Below, piece after piece: positions 16,490-25,737 of a stretch of 64,000 nucleotides of DNA. The stretch covers positions 1 through 64,000 of the forward strand of contig JAOPJZ010000007.1 in NCBI GenBank assembly GCA_025517525.1, read 5' to 3'. Position 1 is the first letter of the stretch. Each line of letters starts with the position of its first letter. The position numbers and the translations under genes are program-made. The notes beneath the pieces were generated by a model. The model saw only the letters and a list, made by a program, of their open reading frames with translations, did no database searches and had not been told where the DNA came from. Source of the stretch: Natronosalvus hydrolyticus (GTDB lineage Archaea > Halobacteriota > Halobacteria > Halobacteriales > Natrialbaceae).

Positions 16490-16952
16490 GCCGGTTGCGC
16501 ATAAGGGTTTCCCACCTGTGTATGCTTGCCGCGAAGTCGGGACTCTCGAGTGCTGTGTTACGAAAAAACCCTCTTCGAAGCAGCCGCTCTCGAGTGAGTG
16601 AAAATTGCGTAAGCGACGAAGGCTGGTGCAGAGCCCGCGTCGTCAATCGCCGTGAACGGTTCACCCGGGAGGTGCAGGCCCGGGCCACCGAACACAGCGT
16701 GGCAATGGTGGGGAAGGGTGCTGTGGTGGGTTGCTGGAAGCAACGGGTCAGTTTGGCGTGGGATGCCTGTATGGTGGATGCGCCCGTTGACCTCCATCAA
16801 CACCTATTCTCGGGGAGGACTTGAACAGGGGTGTCAGTCCAACCCCTTCCGCCCGATTGTCTCACACTTAACCACAGTTCAATCCGCCGAAAGAGCCGGA
16901 TAGAAAGTTCATAGGGCTGTTTTGGAAATCCACCGTGATTGTTGATTATGTA
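16490..16952. other. Unexplained non-coding stretch with stem-forming sequences
   Basis: No reading frame here has haloarchaeal character; candidates are basic and Cys/His-rich. Perfect pairings include GTTGC/GCAAC around TGGAA (16730-16744), CAACGGG with CCCGTTG (about 16741-16789), CCCGGG with CCCGGG (about 16665-16685) and GTGAAC/GTTCAC. The first 370 bases are GC-rich and the last 90 AT-rich. I compared it with what I know of archaeal 7S RNA and RNase P RNA and found neither signature. It could be an unrecognised RNA gene or a degraded element. Confidence 0.35.
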
Positions 16953-17134
16953 TTAATTACATGGAGTTCTGCTAATCATACAGCTCTTGGTGACGGCTCG
17001 AGGTCGGCGGATGTGGTCGATGCCAGCGCCAACTGACGGCTTGCTCAGATCGATCGGCTCGGCCGCCACTTCCTCTTTGATCAGCGAGAAATCTCGCCGT
17101 CGTCGGGCTCTGCCCGACTGCTTGAGGGATCCTC
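16953..17134 (-). pseudogene. Possible remnant of a coding region (unrecognised)
   Basis: The minus strand reads a coding-like peptide without a start codon (RDFSLIKEEVAAEPIDL, then SKPSVGAGIDHIRRPRAVTK) ending at TAA 16953-16955. Its composition is unlike random shadow frames here. It may be the tail of a degraded transposase, but that is a guess and I cannot name the family. Confidence 0.25.
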
Positions 17135-17149
17135 TCCGATTACGGCGAG
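17084..17149. repeat. Hairpin cluster downstream of the DUF7126-like gene
   Basis: CTCGCCGT (17093-17100) pairs with ACGGCGAG (17142-17149). They enclose GTCGGGC-TCT-GCCCGAC (17102-17118) and GAGG-GAT-CCTC (17124-17134). A competing hairpin GCGAGA/TCTCGC lies at 17084-17097. The triloops resemble the larger array at 32838-32965. Confidence 0.5.
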
Positions 17150-17156
17150 GATGAGG

Positions 17157-17495
17157 TCACTCGGTTGCGTTGCCGGTCAACTCCTCGGCAAGCATTTCGA
17201 CCGTAATCAACTCGGGGTCGATTGCGAGGTCGAGTTGGCCGCGGATGAACTCTGGAATCGTGTTGCGGTCGTAGACGACGGTTCGAATATCGTCGGTGAG
17301 ATCACGGACGATTGGAATCGTCGTCGACTCGGCGATGTCGGTCAGTACATAGAGGTCTGCTTCGACGATACCGGCTTCCTCGAGGAGCGGCCTCGAGAGC
17401 GGGTCGGTACCGTTGAGTCGTTCGACGCGAACGTCGTGGGCTTCGAGGGCCGCTGCGAGATCGTCTTCGTCGGGGCCGGCGATGATTGCGTACAT
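17157..17495 (-). CDS. DUF7126 family protein (often labelled CTP synthetase-associated), TrkA-N-like
   Basis: A 112-residue acidic protein. The N-terminus MYAIIAGPDEDDLAAALEAH and the alternating beta/alpha pattern (EADLYVLTDIAE, IRTVVYDRN) suggest a small Rossmann-like fold as in TrkA-N domains, but without an intact GxGxxG. Homologues are, to my knowledge, found near pyrG/guaA in haloarchaea and are sometimes misnamed CTP synthetase. Here it sits downstream of guaAb on the same strand, separated by about 290 bases that hold a palindromic repeat. Function is unknown. Confidence 0.7.
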   Translation of the reverse strand: MYAIIAGPDEDDLAAALEAHDVRVERLNGTDPLSRPLLEEAGIVEADLYVLTDIAESTTIPIVRDLTDDIRTVVYDRNTIPEFIRGQLDLAIDPELITVEMLAEELTGNATE

Positions 17496-17624
17496 ATGTT
17501 AAAGTGGATTCGAAAGCGGTTGTGTGTATCGGCTGTGGTGAACGATCGGTACCTATGGCGACCGGGATGGCAAGGGGCCCATTCACGGGTTCTGCCGGGC
17601 TGCTATCAGTGTCCCGGTCGGCTC

Positions 17625-17700
17625 ATACGATTCGTTGTCGTCTCTTCTCGATGATTGCTCTTCCGGGTCGACAATCACCGGTAGATAGTTTCACAGGGTT
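17625..17700. repeat. Palindromic intergenic repeat, family 2, copy 3 (diverged)
   Basis: It begins ATACGATTCGTTGTCGTCTC, with GATGATTG inside and CAATCACCGG in the second half, matching the end pattern of the copies at 11041 and 13984. The right end is poorly conserved, so the boundary is approximate. Confidence 0.45.
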
Positions 17701-17783
17701 CCTGTAATCTCTTCGGTCAGTGACCACACTGTTTCTCGCAGACCGGTAAACGGTGACAACAATCCCCTATCAGTGGGGCCGTC

Positions 17784-18701
17784 TCACTCGTATTCGATCG
17801 TCGCGGGCGGCTTGTGGGTCACGTCGTAGACGACGCGAGCGACGTTCTCGTTCTGGCCGGTGATTCGGGACTGGATGCGCTGGAGGGTTTCCCAGTCGAT
17901 TTCCTGAGCGCGAGCGGTCATGCCGTCGCGGGACTCGACCGAGCGAACGGAGACGACCCAGCCGTGGACGCGGTTGTCGCCTTTGACGCCCGTCGCTTTG
18001 CCGATGACGGCGGCGAGGGCCTGCCAGGGCTCGTACTCCTCGAGTTCCTCCTCGACGACGTGACAGGCGTCGCGGGCGACTTCGAGTTTCTCCTCGGTCA
18101 CTTCGCCGATGACGCGAACCGCGAGGCCGGGACCGGGAAAAGGCATCCGTTCGGCGACGAGTTCGTCGAGGCCGAGGTGTCTGGCGACCTCGCGAACTTC
18201 ATCTTTGTAGAGGTCGCGGACTGGCTCGACGATGCCCTCGAAGTCGACGACTTCCGGGAGGCCGCCCACGTTGTGGTGGGATTTGATGCCGCCTTCGGAC
18301 TCGATTCGGTCGGGATAGATCGTCCCCTGGACGAGGTAGTCGGCGTCGGCGTCACGGGCCTCGCGCTCGAACTCCCGGATGAACTGCTCGCCGATGATCT
18401 TTCGTTTCTCTTCGGGGTCGGTGACGCCCGCGAGCGCCTCGAGGAATCGATCTTTGGCGTCGATAACGCGGAGGCTCTCCATGAACGAGAAGGTCTCGCG
18501 AATCTGGGCGGTTTCTCCTTTTCGCATCAGGCCGGTGTCAACGTACACCGGCGTCAACTGGTCGCCGATGGCCTCGTAGGCCAGGGCGGCGGCAACGGAG
18601 GAGTCGACACCGCCCGAAAGGGCGATGACGGCGTTGGCGTCGCCGATTTCGGCTGCTATCGATTCGATTGCGTCGGGGACGAATGTGTCTGTGTCTACCA
18701 T
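17784..18701 (-). CDS. guaAb: GMP synthase (glutamine-hydrolyzing) subunit B, ATP-pyrophosphatase
   Basis: This subunit adenylates XMP and aminates it to GMP, using ammonia from a separate glutaminase subunit; archaea split these functions. The 305-residue protein has the PP-loop [15 protein letters not shown] (about 26-40) and the dimerisation domain with [13 protein letters not shown], ending KPPATIEYE. No glutaminase domain is attached. The ATG overlaps the pyrG stop by one base (TGATG), so the two genes form a nucleotide-biosynthesis operon. Confidence 0.95.
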   Translation of the reverse strand: MVDTDTFVPDAIESIAAEIGDANAVIALSGGVDSSVAAALAYEAIGDQLTPVYVDTGLMRKGETAQIRETFSFMESLRVIDAKDRFLEALAGVTDPEEKRKIIGEQFIREFEREARDADADYLVQGTIYPDRIESEGGIKSHHNVGGLPEVVDFEGIVEPVRDLYKDEVREVARHLGLDELVAERMPFPGPGLAVRVIGEVTEEKLEVARDACHVVEEELEEYEPWQALAAVIGKATGVKGDNRVHGWVVSVRSVESRDGMTARAQEIDWETLQRIQSRITGQNENVARVVYDVTHKPPATIEYE

Positions 18702-20377
18702 CAGTGAGTTACCTCGTGTTCGTCGGTTTCGTCGTCGATCGCTGCGTCGGTGTCAGCTGTCCGTGTCAGTGCCGCCTCGAGTAGGCCTACGAACGGTGGG
18801 CTCGGCTCGCCCGGTCGGGAGCTGTACTCGGGGTGATACTGGGTTCCCAGGAAGTACGGGTGGTCCTCGAGTTCCAGTATCTCCATCCGGTTGCCCGCGG
18901 TGCCCGAAAACCGTAACTGCTCGTCATCGAACTGTTCGAAGTACTCGGGGTTGACCTCGTAGCGGTGGCGGTGTCGTTCCTGGCAGGACGTATCCTCGTA
19001 GAGGTCGTATGCCAGGGTTTCGGGCTCGATGACGGTCGTGTGCTCACCGAGACGCATCGTTCCGCCCATGTTCTCGACTTCGTACTGTTCGGGGAGGATG
19101 TCGATGACGGGATGGGGCGTATCCTCGTCCATCTCGGCCGAGTGTGCTCCCTCGAGGCCTAACACGTTTCGCGCGTACTCGATGACGGCCATCTGGAAGC
19201 CAAGACAGAGTCCGAGGAACGCCACGTCGTTCTCGCGGGCGTAGCGTACGGCCTCGATTTTCCCTTCGGTGCCGCGCATGCCGAACCCGCCGGGGACGAT
19301 AATCCCGTCGACGCCCTCGAGTTGTCCGTCGTGTCCGTCGGCGAGGTCGTCGGCGAACACCCACTTCACGTCGACCTCGGCACCCAGTTCGAAGCCAGCG
19401 TGTTTCAGCGACTCGTGAATCGACATGTAAGCGTCCTCGAGGTCGTACTTGCCGACCAGGGCGATGGTGGCCGTGTCGGTCTTCTCGGTCGTTACGACGT
19501 CACGCCACTCGCGCGTGCGCTCAGTGGCGGGGAGTGCATCGTCGGCTATCTCGAAATGCTCGAGGACGTACTCGTCGAGGCCTTCCTCTTCGACGACGAG
19601 CGGGACGTGATAGACGTCCTCGACGTCCGGGTTCGAGAACACGGCGTCAGTCTCGATGTCACAGAACAGCGCGATTTTCTCTTTGGTTTCGGGATCGAGT
19701 TTGTCGTCCGAGCGGCCGACGATCACGTCGGGTTGCAGACCGATCGAGCGAACTTCCTTGACGCTGTGCTGGGTCGGCTTGGTCTTTTGTTCGCCGTTTT
19801 TCGAGTACGGGACGAGGGTGACGTGGACGAACAGGACGTTCTCTTCGGGTTCCTCGTGGGCGAACTGGCGCAGGGCCTCGAGGTAGGGCATCCCTTCGAT
19901 GTCACCGACGGTGCCGCCGACTTCGACGAGACAGACGTCGGAGCCCTCGGCGGCCTCGCGAATGCGGCGTTTGATGTCGTCGGTGATGTGGGGGATGATC
20001 TGTACAGTCTTGCCCAGGTAGTCGCCCGCGCGCTCGTTCTCGATGACGTGCTGGTAGGTTTTCCCCGTCGTGATGTTGTGATCGGAGTGCATATCGATCC
20101 CCAGGAACCGTTCGTAGTTCCCGAGGTCGAGGTCGACCTCGCCGCCGTCTTTGAGGACGTACACTTCGCCGTGCTGGTAGGGATTCATGGTCCCTGCATC
20201 CACGTTCAGGTACGGATCGATTTTCACCGCGGTGACGTCGAAGCCTGCGTTTTTCAGGAGACGGCCCGTGCTCGCGGCCGTAATTCCCTTTCCGAGGCCC
20301 GACATCACCCCGCCGGTGACGAAAATAAACTTACTCCCCAACGAGGAGTCATACTGGGTGTCCGGTTCCGTCGGCAT
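18701..20377 (-). CDS. pyrG: CTP synthase
   Basis: It converts UTP, ATP and glutamine to CTP. The 558-residue protein has the synthetase domain first, with P-loop [12 protein letters not shown] and [19 protein letters not shown]. The class I glutaminase domain follows, with Cys in [11 protein letters not shown] and the His-Pro-Glu of YHPEYSSRP. The ATG at 20377 ([10 protein letters not shown]) puts the P-loop at about residue 20; an upstream frame adds 17 unrelated residues. It is the first gene of the operon with guaAb. Confidence 0.96.
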   Translation of the reverse strand: MPTEPDTQYDSSLGSKFIFVTGGVMSGLGKGITAASTGRLLKNAGFDVTAVKIDPYLNVDAGTMNPYQHGEVYVLKDGGEVDLDLGNYERFLGIDMHSDHNITTGKTYQHVIENERAGDYLGKTVQIIPHITDDIKRRIREAAEGSDVCLVEVGGTVGDIEGMPYLEALRQFAHEEPEENVLFVHVTLVPYSKNGEQKTKPTQHSVKEVRSIGLQPDVIVGRSDDKLDPETKEKIALFCDIETDAVFSNPDVEDVYHVPLVVEEEGLDEYVLEHFEIADDALPATERTREWRDVVTTEKTDTATIALVGKYDLEDAYMSIHESLKHAGFELGAEVDVKWVFADDLADGHDGQLEGVDGIIVPGGFGMRGTEGKIEAVRYARENDVAFLGLCLGFQMAVIEYARNVLGLEGAHSAEMDEDTPHPVIDILPEQYEVENMGGTMRLGEHTTVIEPETLAYDLYEDTSCQERHRHRYEVNPEYFEQFDDEQLRFSGTAGNRMEILELEDHPYFLGTQYHPEYSSRPGEPSPPFVGLLEAALTRTADTDAAIDDETDEHEVTH

Positions 20378-20690
20378 ACCGAGTGTCCGAGCGAGGAGTT
20401 GAAAACGATTTCGGGACTCGCCCGCCACGGTAGCGCGTGTCAGTCTCGAGCCTCGAGCAACGCTGTTCGATCGGAGACGTTCGAACCACGATCCGGAACG
20501 CTGTCTCCTGGAGCGTCACCGGTAGCACGTTCGGTTGTCGATACTCACTCCACATTCAATACTGTTTCACTTCAATTCAAATATCAATTTATTTCGCCCG
20601 ATTTATCTACAGTGGAATTTCGGTGAGCACAAACGTCCCCTCGAGGGGGAAGCCCCACAGGTTTTCACCGCGCCGGTCGTACCCTCGCCG

Positions 20691-21146
20691 ATGGACGTTC
20701 GACTCGCCACTGAAGCCGACGCCCTCGAGGTTCGTCGCCTCATCGACGGCGCGATGCTCGAGGCTGGTGACATCGAAGCCCGGATCGAGGCCGAAGACGT
20801 CCTCGTCGTGACTCTCGAGCGCCAGACGGTCGAGGGGGACATACGCGAGGCCATCGGCGGAGCCATCGTACTCGAGTACCCCGACGATGAGCAGGTTGGG
20901 TCCGCCGAAACCGACCCATCAGAAGGCGCGAGCACGTCGCCAGCACGCCACATCAGGGCCATTGCCGTCCGGCGCCGCCGCCGAGGACAGGGTCTCGGCA
21001 CCGCGCTCGTCGAGGCTACACTCGAGCGATACGGGACGTTGACGGCCAACTTCGATGCGGACATCCGGCCGTTTTACGAGGCACTCGAGTTCGATATCGA
21101 GCGGATTGCTGGAGACCGATACCGCGGGCAGAAGGAGCAGTCGTAG
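20691..21146 (+). CDS. GNAT family N-acetyltransferase
   Basis: A 151-residue acetyl-CoA-dependent acetyltransferase. The acetyl-CoA loop is RRRRGQGLGTALVEA, preceded by IRAIAV, and the C-terminal PFYEALEFDIERIAGDRY closes the fold. The acceptor is unknown. A polar insert of about 20 residues (GSAETDPSEGAS) lies before the loop. The ATG at 20691 is chosen because the family starts with VRLATEADALEV. The 310-base gap between pyrG and this gene is AT-rich before the start and holds no other feature I can support. Confidence 0.88.
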   Translation: MDVRLATEADALEVRRLIDGAMLEAGDIEARIEAEDVLVVTLERQTVEGDIREAIGGAIVLEYPDDEQVGSAETDPSEGASTSPARHIRAIAVRRRRRGQGLGTALVEATLERYGTLTANFDADIRPFYEALEFDIERIAGDRYRGQKEQS

Positions 21147-21201
21147 GTTCGATCTTTGCGGTCGTAGGTTCGACCCCTGTCGACTCGTGACGAAGTACTA
21201 G

Positions 21202-22548
21202 TCAGGCTGACACTGGCTCGAGTTCTGCACTGAAGTGACGCAGTTCGGGAATCTCCGGTTCGCTTCGAATCGAGAGCCCGGTCACCGAGTCGGCGCGCTC
21301 GAGGACGGCCGCGGCGGTGTCGGCGACGTGCTCGAAGTGCTCGCGGTGGTACGTTCGCCGGGGGACGGCGAGTCGAACGAGTTCCGGGCGGTCGGTGTCG
21401 GGGAAGGCGAAACTCCCGAGTTCGACGCCGCGGACGCCGCCCTCGCGATACAGTTCACAGACGAGGGCCTGTCCGGGGAACTCGCCTGCGGGCAGGTGGG
21501 GGAAACAGGCGTCGGCGTCGAGATAGACGGCGTGGCCACCGGTCGGGGTGTAGACGGGGACGTCACGGTCCTCGAGCAGGTCCGCCAGGGTACGTATCTG
21601 GTTGATGCGGTCGCTCACGTACTCCCGTTCGACCGCTTCTCGGAGGCCGACGGCCAGGGCCTCCATGTCTCGGCCGGTCATGCCGCCGTAGGTGGGAAAC
21701 CCCTCATACAGAATTGTGCGTTGTTTACAGGCGTCGGCGAGCGAGGGGTCGTCAGTCGCGACGAAGCCGCCGATGTTCGAGAGTCCGTCTTTTTTGCCGC
21801 TCATCACCAGCGCATCGGCGTAGCCGAGCTGTTCGCGAGCGACGGCCGTGACCGACGCTTCGACGAACTCGGCCTCGCGCTCGGTGACGAAGTAGGCGTT
21901 TTCGGCGAACCGACAGGCGTCGATGACGAACGTGGCGTCGATCTCTGCGGCGAACTCGGCGACGCGCCGGGTGTTCTCGACGCTGACAGGCTGACCCGCA
22001 GCCGAGTTGTTGGTGATCGTCTGGATGACGACCGGGATGCGATCGGCACCGACCTCCTCGACGACCTCCCAGCCGTTCTCGAGAGAGAAGTTCCCCTTGA
22101 AATCGCCCGCCGAACCGGGTTCGGCCGCTTCTGGAACCGGGCAGTCGACGGGATCTGCCCCCTGATTCGCGACGTGTGCGCGCGTGGTATCGAAATGTGT
22201 GTTATTGAGCGCGACGTCTCCCTCGCCAAGCAGGGTGCCGTAGAGGACGTTTTCCGCACCCCGCCCCTGATGGGCTGGAACGACGTGGGGAAAGCCCATG
22301 ACGTCCGAAACGGCGTCTTCAAGGCGCGCGAAACTGCTCGACCCGGCGTAGGATTCGTCGCCCCGGATCAGGGCCGCCCACTGCTCGTTGCTCATCGTGC
22401 CCGTGCCGCTGTCGGTGAGGAGATCGATAAAGACGTCGTCGGCATCGAGATTGAACACGTTGTAGCCGGCTCGCTCGAGGGCACGCTCACGGTCGGCCCG
22501 TGAGGGGAGCGTGATCCGCTCGACCATCGTCGCTTTGTACTGAACCAT
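21202..22548 (-). CDS. tnaA: Tryptophanase / tyrosine phenol-lyase family beta-eliminating lyase
   Basis: A 448-residue PLP enzyme that removes the side chain of an aromatic amino acid, giving indole or phenol plus pyruvate and ammonia. The PLP lysine lies in SGKKDG (Lys252/Lys253). Other family motifs are LLTDSGTGTMSNEQWA, HQGRGAENVLYG, NTHFDTTRAH and IDACRFAENAYF. Choosing between tryptophan and tyrosine needs alignment; overall it looks closer to tryptophanase. The ATG at 22548 (MVQYKATMVERI) gives the usual family start. It is divergent from azf. Confidence 0.88.
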   Translation of the reverse strand: MVQYKATMVERITLPSRADRERALERAGYNVFNLDADDVFIDLLTDSGTGTMSNEQWAALIRGDESYAGSSSFARLEDAVSDVMGFPHVVPAHQGRGAENVLYGTLLGEGDVALNNTHFDTTRAHVANQGADPVDCPVPEAAEPGSAGDFKGNFSLENGWEVVEEVGADRIPVVIQTITNNSAAGQPVSVENTRRVAEFAAEIDATFVIDACRFAENAYFVTEREAEFVEASVTAVAREQLGYADALVMSGKKDGLSNIGGFVATDDPSLADACKQRTILYEGFPTYGGMTGRDMEALAVGLREAVEREYVSDRINQIRTLADLLEDRDVPVYTPTGGHAVYLDADACFPHLPAGEFPGQALVCELYREGGVRGVELGSFAFPDTDRPELVRLAVPRRTYHREHFEHVADTAAAVLERADSVTGLSIRSEPEIPELRHFSAELEPVSA

Positions 22549-22735
22549 ATCCGCATAGGGGCGTTCCGGCGTGTTGAATTCATCTGCGGATATCTGGCTA
22601 TCGGCCTCCCGCAACGTACATCGACGGACGAAAGCTGTGTGTGGTGTAGACTGTTCGTTCCAGCGACCGTTCTCGCTCGAGGGCGCACCGACAAATCGCA
22701 CGTTTATTATCGCCGCTCGCCTAGCACTCGAACGA

Positions 22736-23479
22736 ATGCCAAAGTCTGTCCTGCTCACGGGGGCCGGCGGGCGCGTCGGGGAGGCTATCCTCGGCGAACT
22801 CGCCGAAACGTACGACTGGCGGTTGCTCGACCGCGAACCGCTGACCGGTGACTATCTCGGCAAAAGCGTCGTCGCCGACATCACTGACGAGGCTGCCGTG
22901 GGGCAGGCAATGGAAGGGATCGATGCGGTCATCCACCTCGCGGGTGATCCTCGTCCGGAAGCGCCCTGGGACAGCGTCTTGCGAAACAACATCGACGGTA
23001 CTCAGACCGTTTTCGAAACGGCCGTCGACGCCGGTGTCGATAGCGTCGTGTTCGCCTCCTCGAACCACGCCGTCGGGGCGTACGAAACCGAGGCTCGAAC
23101 GCCCGAACTGTTCCGCGCCCACGACGGGTTCCGTCTCGACGGGACGGAACTCCCGCGGCCGGGCAACCTCTACGGCGTCTCGAAAGCCGCCGGCGAAACG
23201 CTCGGGCGATACTACCACGACGAGCACGATCTCTCCGTGTGTTGTGTCCGTATCGGTAACCTCACCAAAGGCCACCCGCCGATCGATTACGAGCGCGGTC
23301 AGGCGATGTGGCTCTCCTACCGCGACTGTGCCCACCTGTTCGAACGGACCATCGAAGCCGACTACGGCTACGAAATCGTCTACGGTATCTCGGATAACGA
23401 CCGGAAATACTACTCCATCGACCGTGCTCGAGAAGCACTCGGCTACGAGCCACAGGACAATTCCGCGGCGCACGACTAG
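22736..23479 (+). CDS. azf: NAD-dependent glucose-6-phosphate dehydrogenase (archaeal zwischenferment)
   Basis: A 247-residue extended short-chain dehydrogenase closely resembling the characterised Haloferax Azf, which oxidises glucose 6-phosphate in the haloarchaeal oxidative pentose-phosphate pathway. The NAD fold is LTGAGGRVGEAIL. The catalytic Ser is in FASSNHAVGAY and Tyr146/Lys150 are in YGVSK. Azf-like stretches include HLAGDPRPEAPWDSVLRNN and SIDRAREALGYEP. It ends about ten residues earlier than Haloferax Azf. A uronate dehydrogenase is the main alternative in this family. Confidence 0.88.
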   Translation: MPKSVLLTGAGGRVGEAILGELAETYDWRLLDREPLTGDYLGKSVVADITDEAAVGQAMEGIDAVIHLAGDPRPEAPWDSVLRNNIDGTQTVFETAVDAGVDSVVFASSNHAVGAYETEARTPELFRAHDGFRLDGTELPRPGNLYGVSKAAGETLGRYYHDEHDLSVCCVRIGNLTKGHPPIDYERGQAMWLSYRDCAHLFERTIEADYGYEIVYGISDNDRKYYSIDRAREALGYEPQDNSAAHD

Positions 23480-23490
23480 TCTCGCCCCTA

Positions 23491-23511
23491 GTACCCTCCC
23501 AAACGTCGACC
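23491..23511 (-). repeat. Fragment of the 82-bp repeat family 1
   Basis: These 21 bases, from GTACCCTCCC to GTCGACC, match the GTAC end of copy C exactly. The rest of the element is not recognisable. It lies 11 bases after the azf stop, in the orientation opposite to the full copies that follow genes. Confidence 0.45.
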
Positions 23512-23580
23512 GGATTTTGCAGCGATAGCAGCGTTCGACCGAGCGTCAAGGCTGAAGTCAGCGGGCGACGAAAGAAACGT

Positions 23581-24138
23581 ATGCGACTGTTCGTCAGCGT
23601 CGATCTCCCCGAGCAGTTCGCCGAACCGATTGCCGCAATTCAGGAGAACCTCGCGAGCGCGCCCGGCATCACGCTTACCGATCCCACTCAGGCCCACGTC
23701 ACCCTGTACTTTCTCGGAGACGTCGATCCCGACGAGGTGGACGGTATCGTCACGGCACTCGAGCGGGCCGTCGACAGCGTCGACCTCGATCCCTTCGAGG
23801 CTCGGTTCGGCGGCCTCGGCGTGTTTCCGAGCCTGGAGTACATTCGCGTAGTCTGGTTGGGCGTCGAGCAGGGTGAAACCGCCCTCGTGGTGTTGCAAGA
23901 AGCCGTCGAGGACTCCCTCGAGCCGCTGGGGTTCGAGCCGGATGACCACGAGTTCACGCCACACGTCACCCTCGGGCGGATGAATCACGCGGGTGGAAAA
24001 GCACACGTCCAGTCGATGGTGCAAGAACGCTCTCCGACGGTGGGGACGATGACTGTCGACTCGATTTCGCTCACCGAGAGCGTGCTGTTGTCGGAGGGTG
24101 CCAAACACAAGACGCTCGAATCGATCTCACTCGAGTAG
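23581..24138 (+). CDS. thpR: RNA 2',3'-cyclic phosphodiesterase (2H/LigT family)
   Basis: A 185-residue 2H phosphoesterase that opens RNA 2',3'-cyclic phosphates to 2'-phosphates. Both hallmark motifs are present: HVTLYFLG with His39 and Thr41, and HVTLGRM with His128 and Thr130. The N-terminal MRLFVSVDLPEQF is typical of the family. It is monocistronic. The true substrate in haloarchaea is not settled. Confidence 0.93.
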   Translation: MRLFVSVDLPEQFAEPIAAIQENLASAPGITLTDPTQAHVTLYFLGDVDPDEVDGIVTALERAVDSVDLDPFEARFGGLGVFPSLEYIRVVWLGVEQGETALVVLQEAVEDSLEPLGFEPDDHEFTPHVTLGRMNHAGGKAHVQSMVQERSPTVGTMTVDSISLTESVLLSEGAKHKTLESISLE

Positions 24139-24223
24139 CATTGGTTTACTGCGGTGTTGACCACTCGAGTAGCGTCGACTCTCTCGAGTCGGAGTAGCTG
24201 TTCGAGTGAGAGTGACCCCCTGG

Positions 24224-24844
24224 TCAGGTATCGAACAGACCCTCGACGTCCCGTTCTCTCGTCTGGCGTCGTTCGACGTGGGCTTCGAGTCGGTCGACGA
24301 TCAGCGGTCGCTGGTTGGCTTCGCGAACGAAATCGACAACCAGCGCCAGAAACTGACTCGTCTCGTTCCCCTCGGCCAGGTCGCTTCGGGCGTACTCGGC
24401 TCCTCGCTCGAGGACCGCCTCGTCGTATCCGAGTTCCTCGGCAAGGACGCCTGCAGCGACCAGTGTCGCGTCCATATCGAGGGTCTCGAGGCTGAGCGCC
24501 TCACCATCGAACTCGAGGGATAGCGGTTGGCGTCGCTCGATCATTTCGGGGTCGGTTGCGAGCGTCGCCAGGAAGTCGCGAACGGGGGCCACAGCGACGT
24601 CGCAATAGCTGGCGGGAAGTCCCTCGAGGTACTCGCCTGCGCTCTCGGCGAGGCCGACGGCTCCCTCCCAGTTGCGATTGCGAGCGTGATACACCGCCGC
24701 CGTGAACTGGATCAACCCGTGGAGCAGTCGCTCGTCGGCGGTGTCGGCCTCGAGACCCAGCCAGTGGTCTTCCCAGGCGTCGTGGGCGGCGTGATAGTAG
24801 CCGTCGTTGTAGATGGCGATGCCAGCACGGAGTGCGCCACGCAT
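24224..24844 (-). CDS. DUF309 domain protein
   Basis: A 206-residue, mostly alpha-helical soluble protein. The DUF309 signature is in the first 70 residues: YNDGYYHAAHDAWEDHWL and LLHGLIQFTAAVYHARNRN, with conserved His, Glu and Trp residues that could form a metal site. No catalytic role is established for the family. The ATG at 24844 (MRGALRAGIAIYNDG) gives a family-like start. It diverges from the lipoprotein gene at 24967. Confidence 0.85.
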   Translation of the reverse strand: MRGALRAGIAIYNDGYYHAAHDAWEDHWLGLEADTADERLLHGLIQFTAAVYHARNRNWEGAVGLAESAGEYLEGLPASYCDVAVAPVRDFLATLATDPEMIERRQPLSLEFDGEALSLETLDMDATLVAAGVLAEELGYDEAVLERGAEYARSDLAEGNETSQFLALVVDFVREANQRPLIVDRLEAHVERRQTRERDVEGLFDT

Positions 24845-24966
24845 ACACGCTAGTATCTGACTCGAAGGGTCAATATCCTGTCGACGCGAGCGAAGGATAC
24901 GCCCAAACTCAAGTCGATATTTTACGTTAGCCAGGGCTTTAGTGATAACTCGATGAAACACGGGGT

Positions 24967-25671
24967 ATGAAACGCAGGACGGTTCTCGTCGCGCTCGGCT
25001 CGGCGTCGGCGCTCGCCGGTTGCCTCGCTGAAAATGGTGGTGCAGGCGGGAATGGCGACGCTGGCGACGACAACAAGAGCGATGACGACGGAACGGCAAA
25101 CGGGACGAACGGTGCAGGGGAAAACGACGGTGAACACGACGACGGCTCCGTCGTCGACTCCTTCGACGGCGAACTGTCGCGACCGGACTGCTCAGTCGAA
25201 GCCGAGACCATCGAAATCGAGATCGAACACGACGATGAACCGCTAACCTACCGGACTGCAGCGACGAAACCCTACCCGGACCCGCCGGATTCGCTCAACG
25301 AGGACACCGTCCTCGAGTACCTCGACGCGTTCGAACACGCCTACGTCTCCAAAGAGGTGTTGTGTGGTCGAAATGGCTCGGGCCACATCCTCAACATCGC
25401 CTACAGCCGCCAGGAGCGCAAGGTGTTCGACTGGGAGACGCCGGGAACGACCATCTTCCTGTTACGGGCTGCAGGCGCGACTCGAGGAATCGAGGATAGC
25501 GGTGCCGAATGGGCGGCCGAACTCGGGTTTCACGGCGTCGTCTACACCGTCGACGAAACCGGCGTCGCTCGAGCCGATTTCGACGGAGCAGGCGGGCTCG
25601 AGGCCGACGAACTCGAATCGAAAGCTCCGAGCCCGCTCGAGGACGGGGAACTGGTTGCCAGGTTCGGCTAA
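24967..25671 (+). CDS. Hypothetical haloarchaeal lipoprotein
   Basis: A 234-residue predicted lipoprotein: KRRTVLVALGSASALAGC has a twin-arginine and the lipobox ALAGC. A Gly/Asp/Asn linker runs to about residue 60 and a globular domain of about 160 residues follows (YLDAFEHAYVSKEVLCGRNG, FHGVVYTVDETGVARADF). I do not recognise the domain. It probably acts at the outer face of the membrane. Confidence 0.75.
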   Translation: MKRRTVLVALGSASALAGCLAENGGAGGNGDAGDDNKSDDDGTANGTNGAGENDGEHDDGSVVDSFDGELSRPDCSVEAETIEIEIEHDDEPLTYRTAATKPYPDPPDSLNEDTVLEYLDAFEHAYVSKEVLCGRNGSGHILNIAYSRQERKVFDWETPGTTIFLLRAAGATRGIEDSGAEWAAELGFHGVVYTVDETGVARADFDGAGGLEADELESKAPSPLEDGELVARFG

Positions 25672-25737
25672 CCACCGTTCGTCTCGCTCGTCGCTATCGC
25701 TCCTCACTCGCAAAATCTGGAGCAAACGGTGTTTCAC

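Noticed and set aside
16558..16803. 81-codon minus-strand frame in the non-coding stretch
   Set aside because: His/Pro/Ala-rich, not acidic and no promoter or family; stems on the DNA explain the region better.
16600..16900. 7S (SRP) RNA or RNase P RNA gene
   Set aside because: The SRP helix 8 motif around GGAA with AGCAG, and the RNase P GAGGAAAGTCC motif, were not found on either strand.
19322..20626. 434-codon plus-strand frame opposite pyrG
   Set aside because: Shadow of CTP synthase; no family features.
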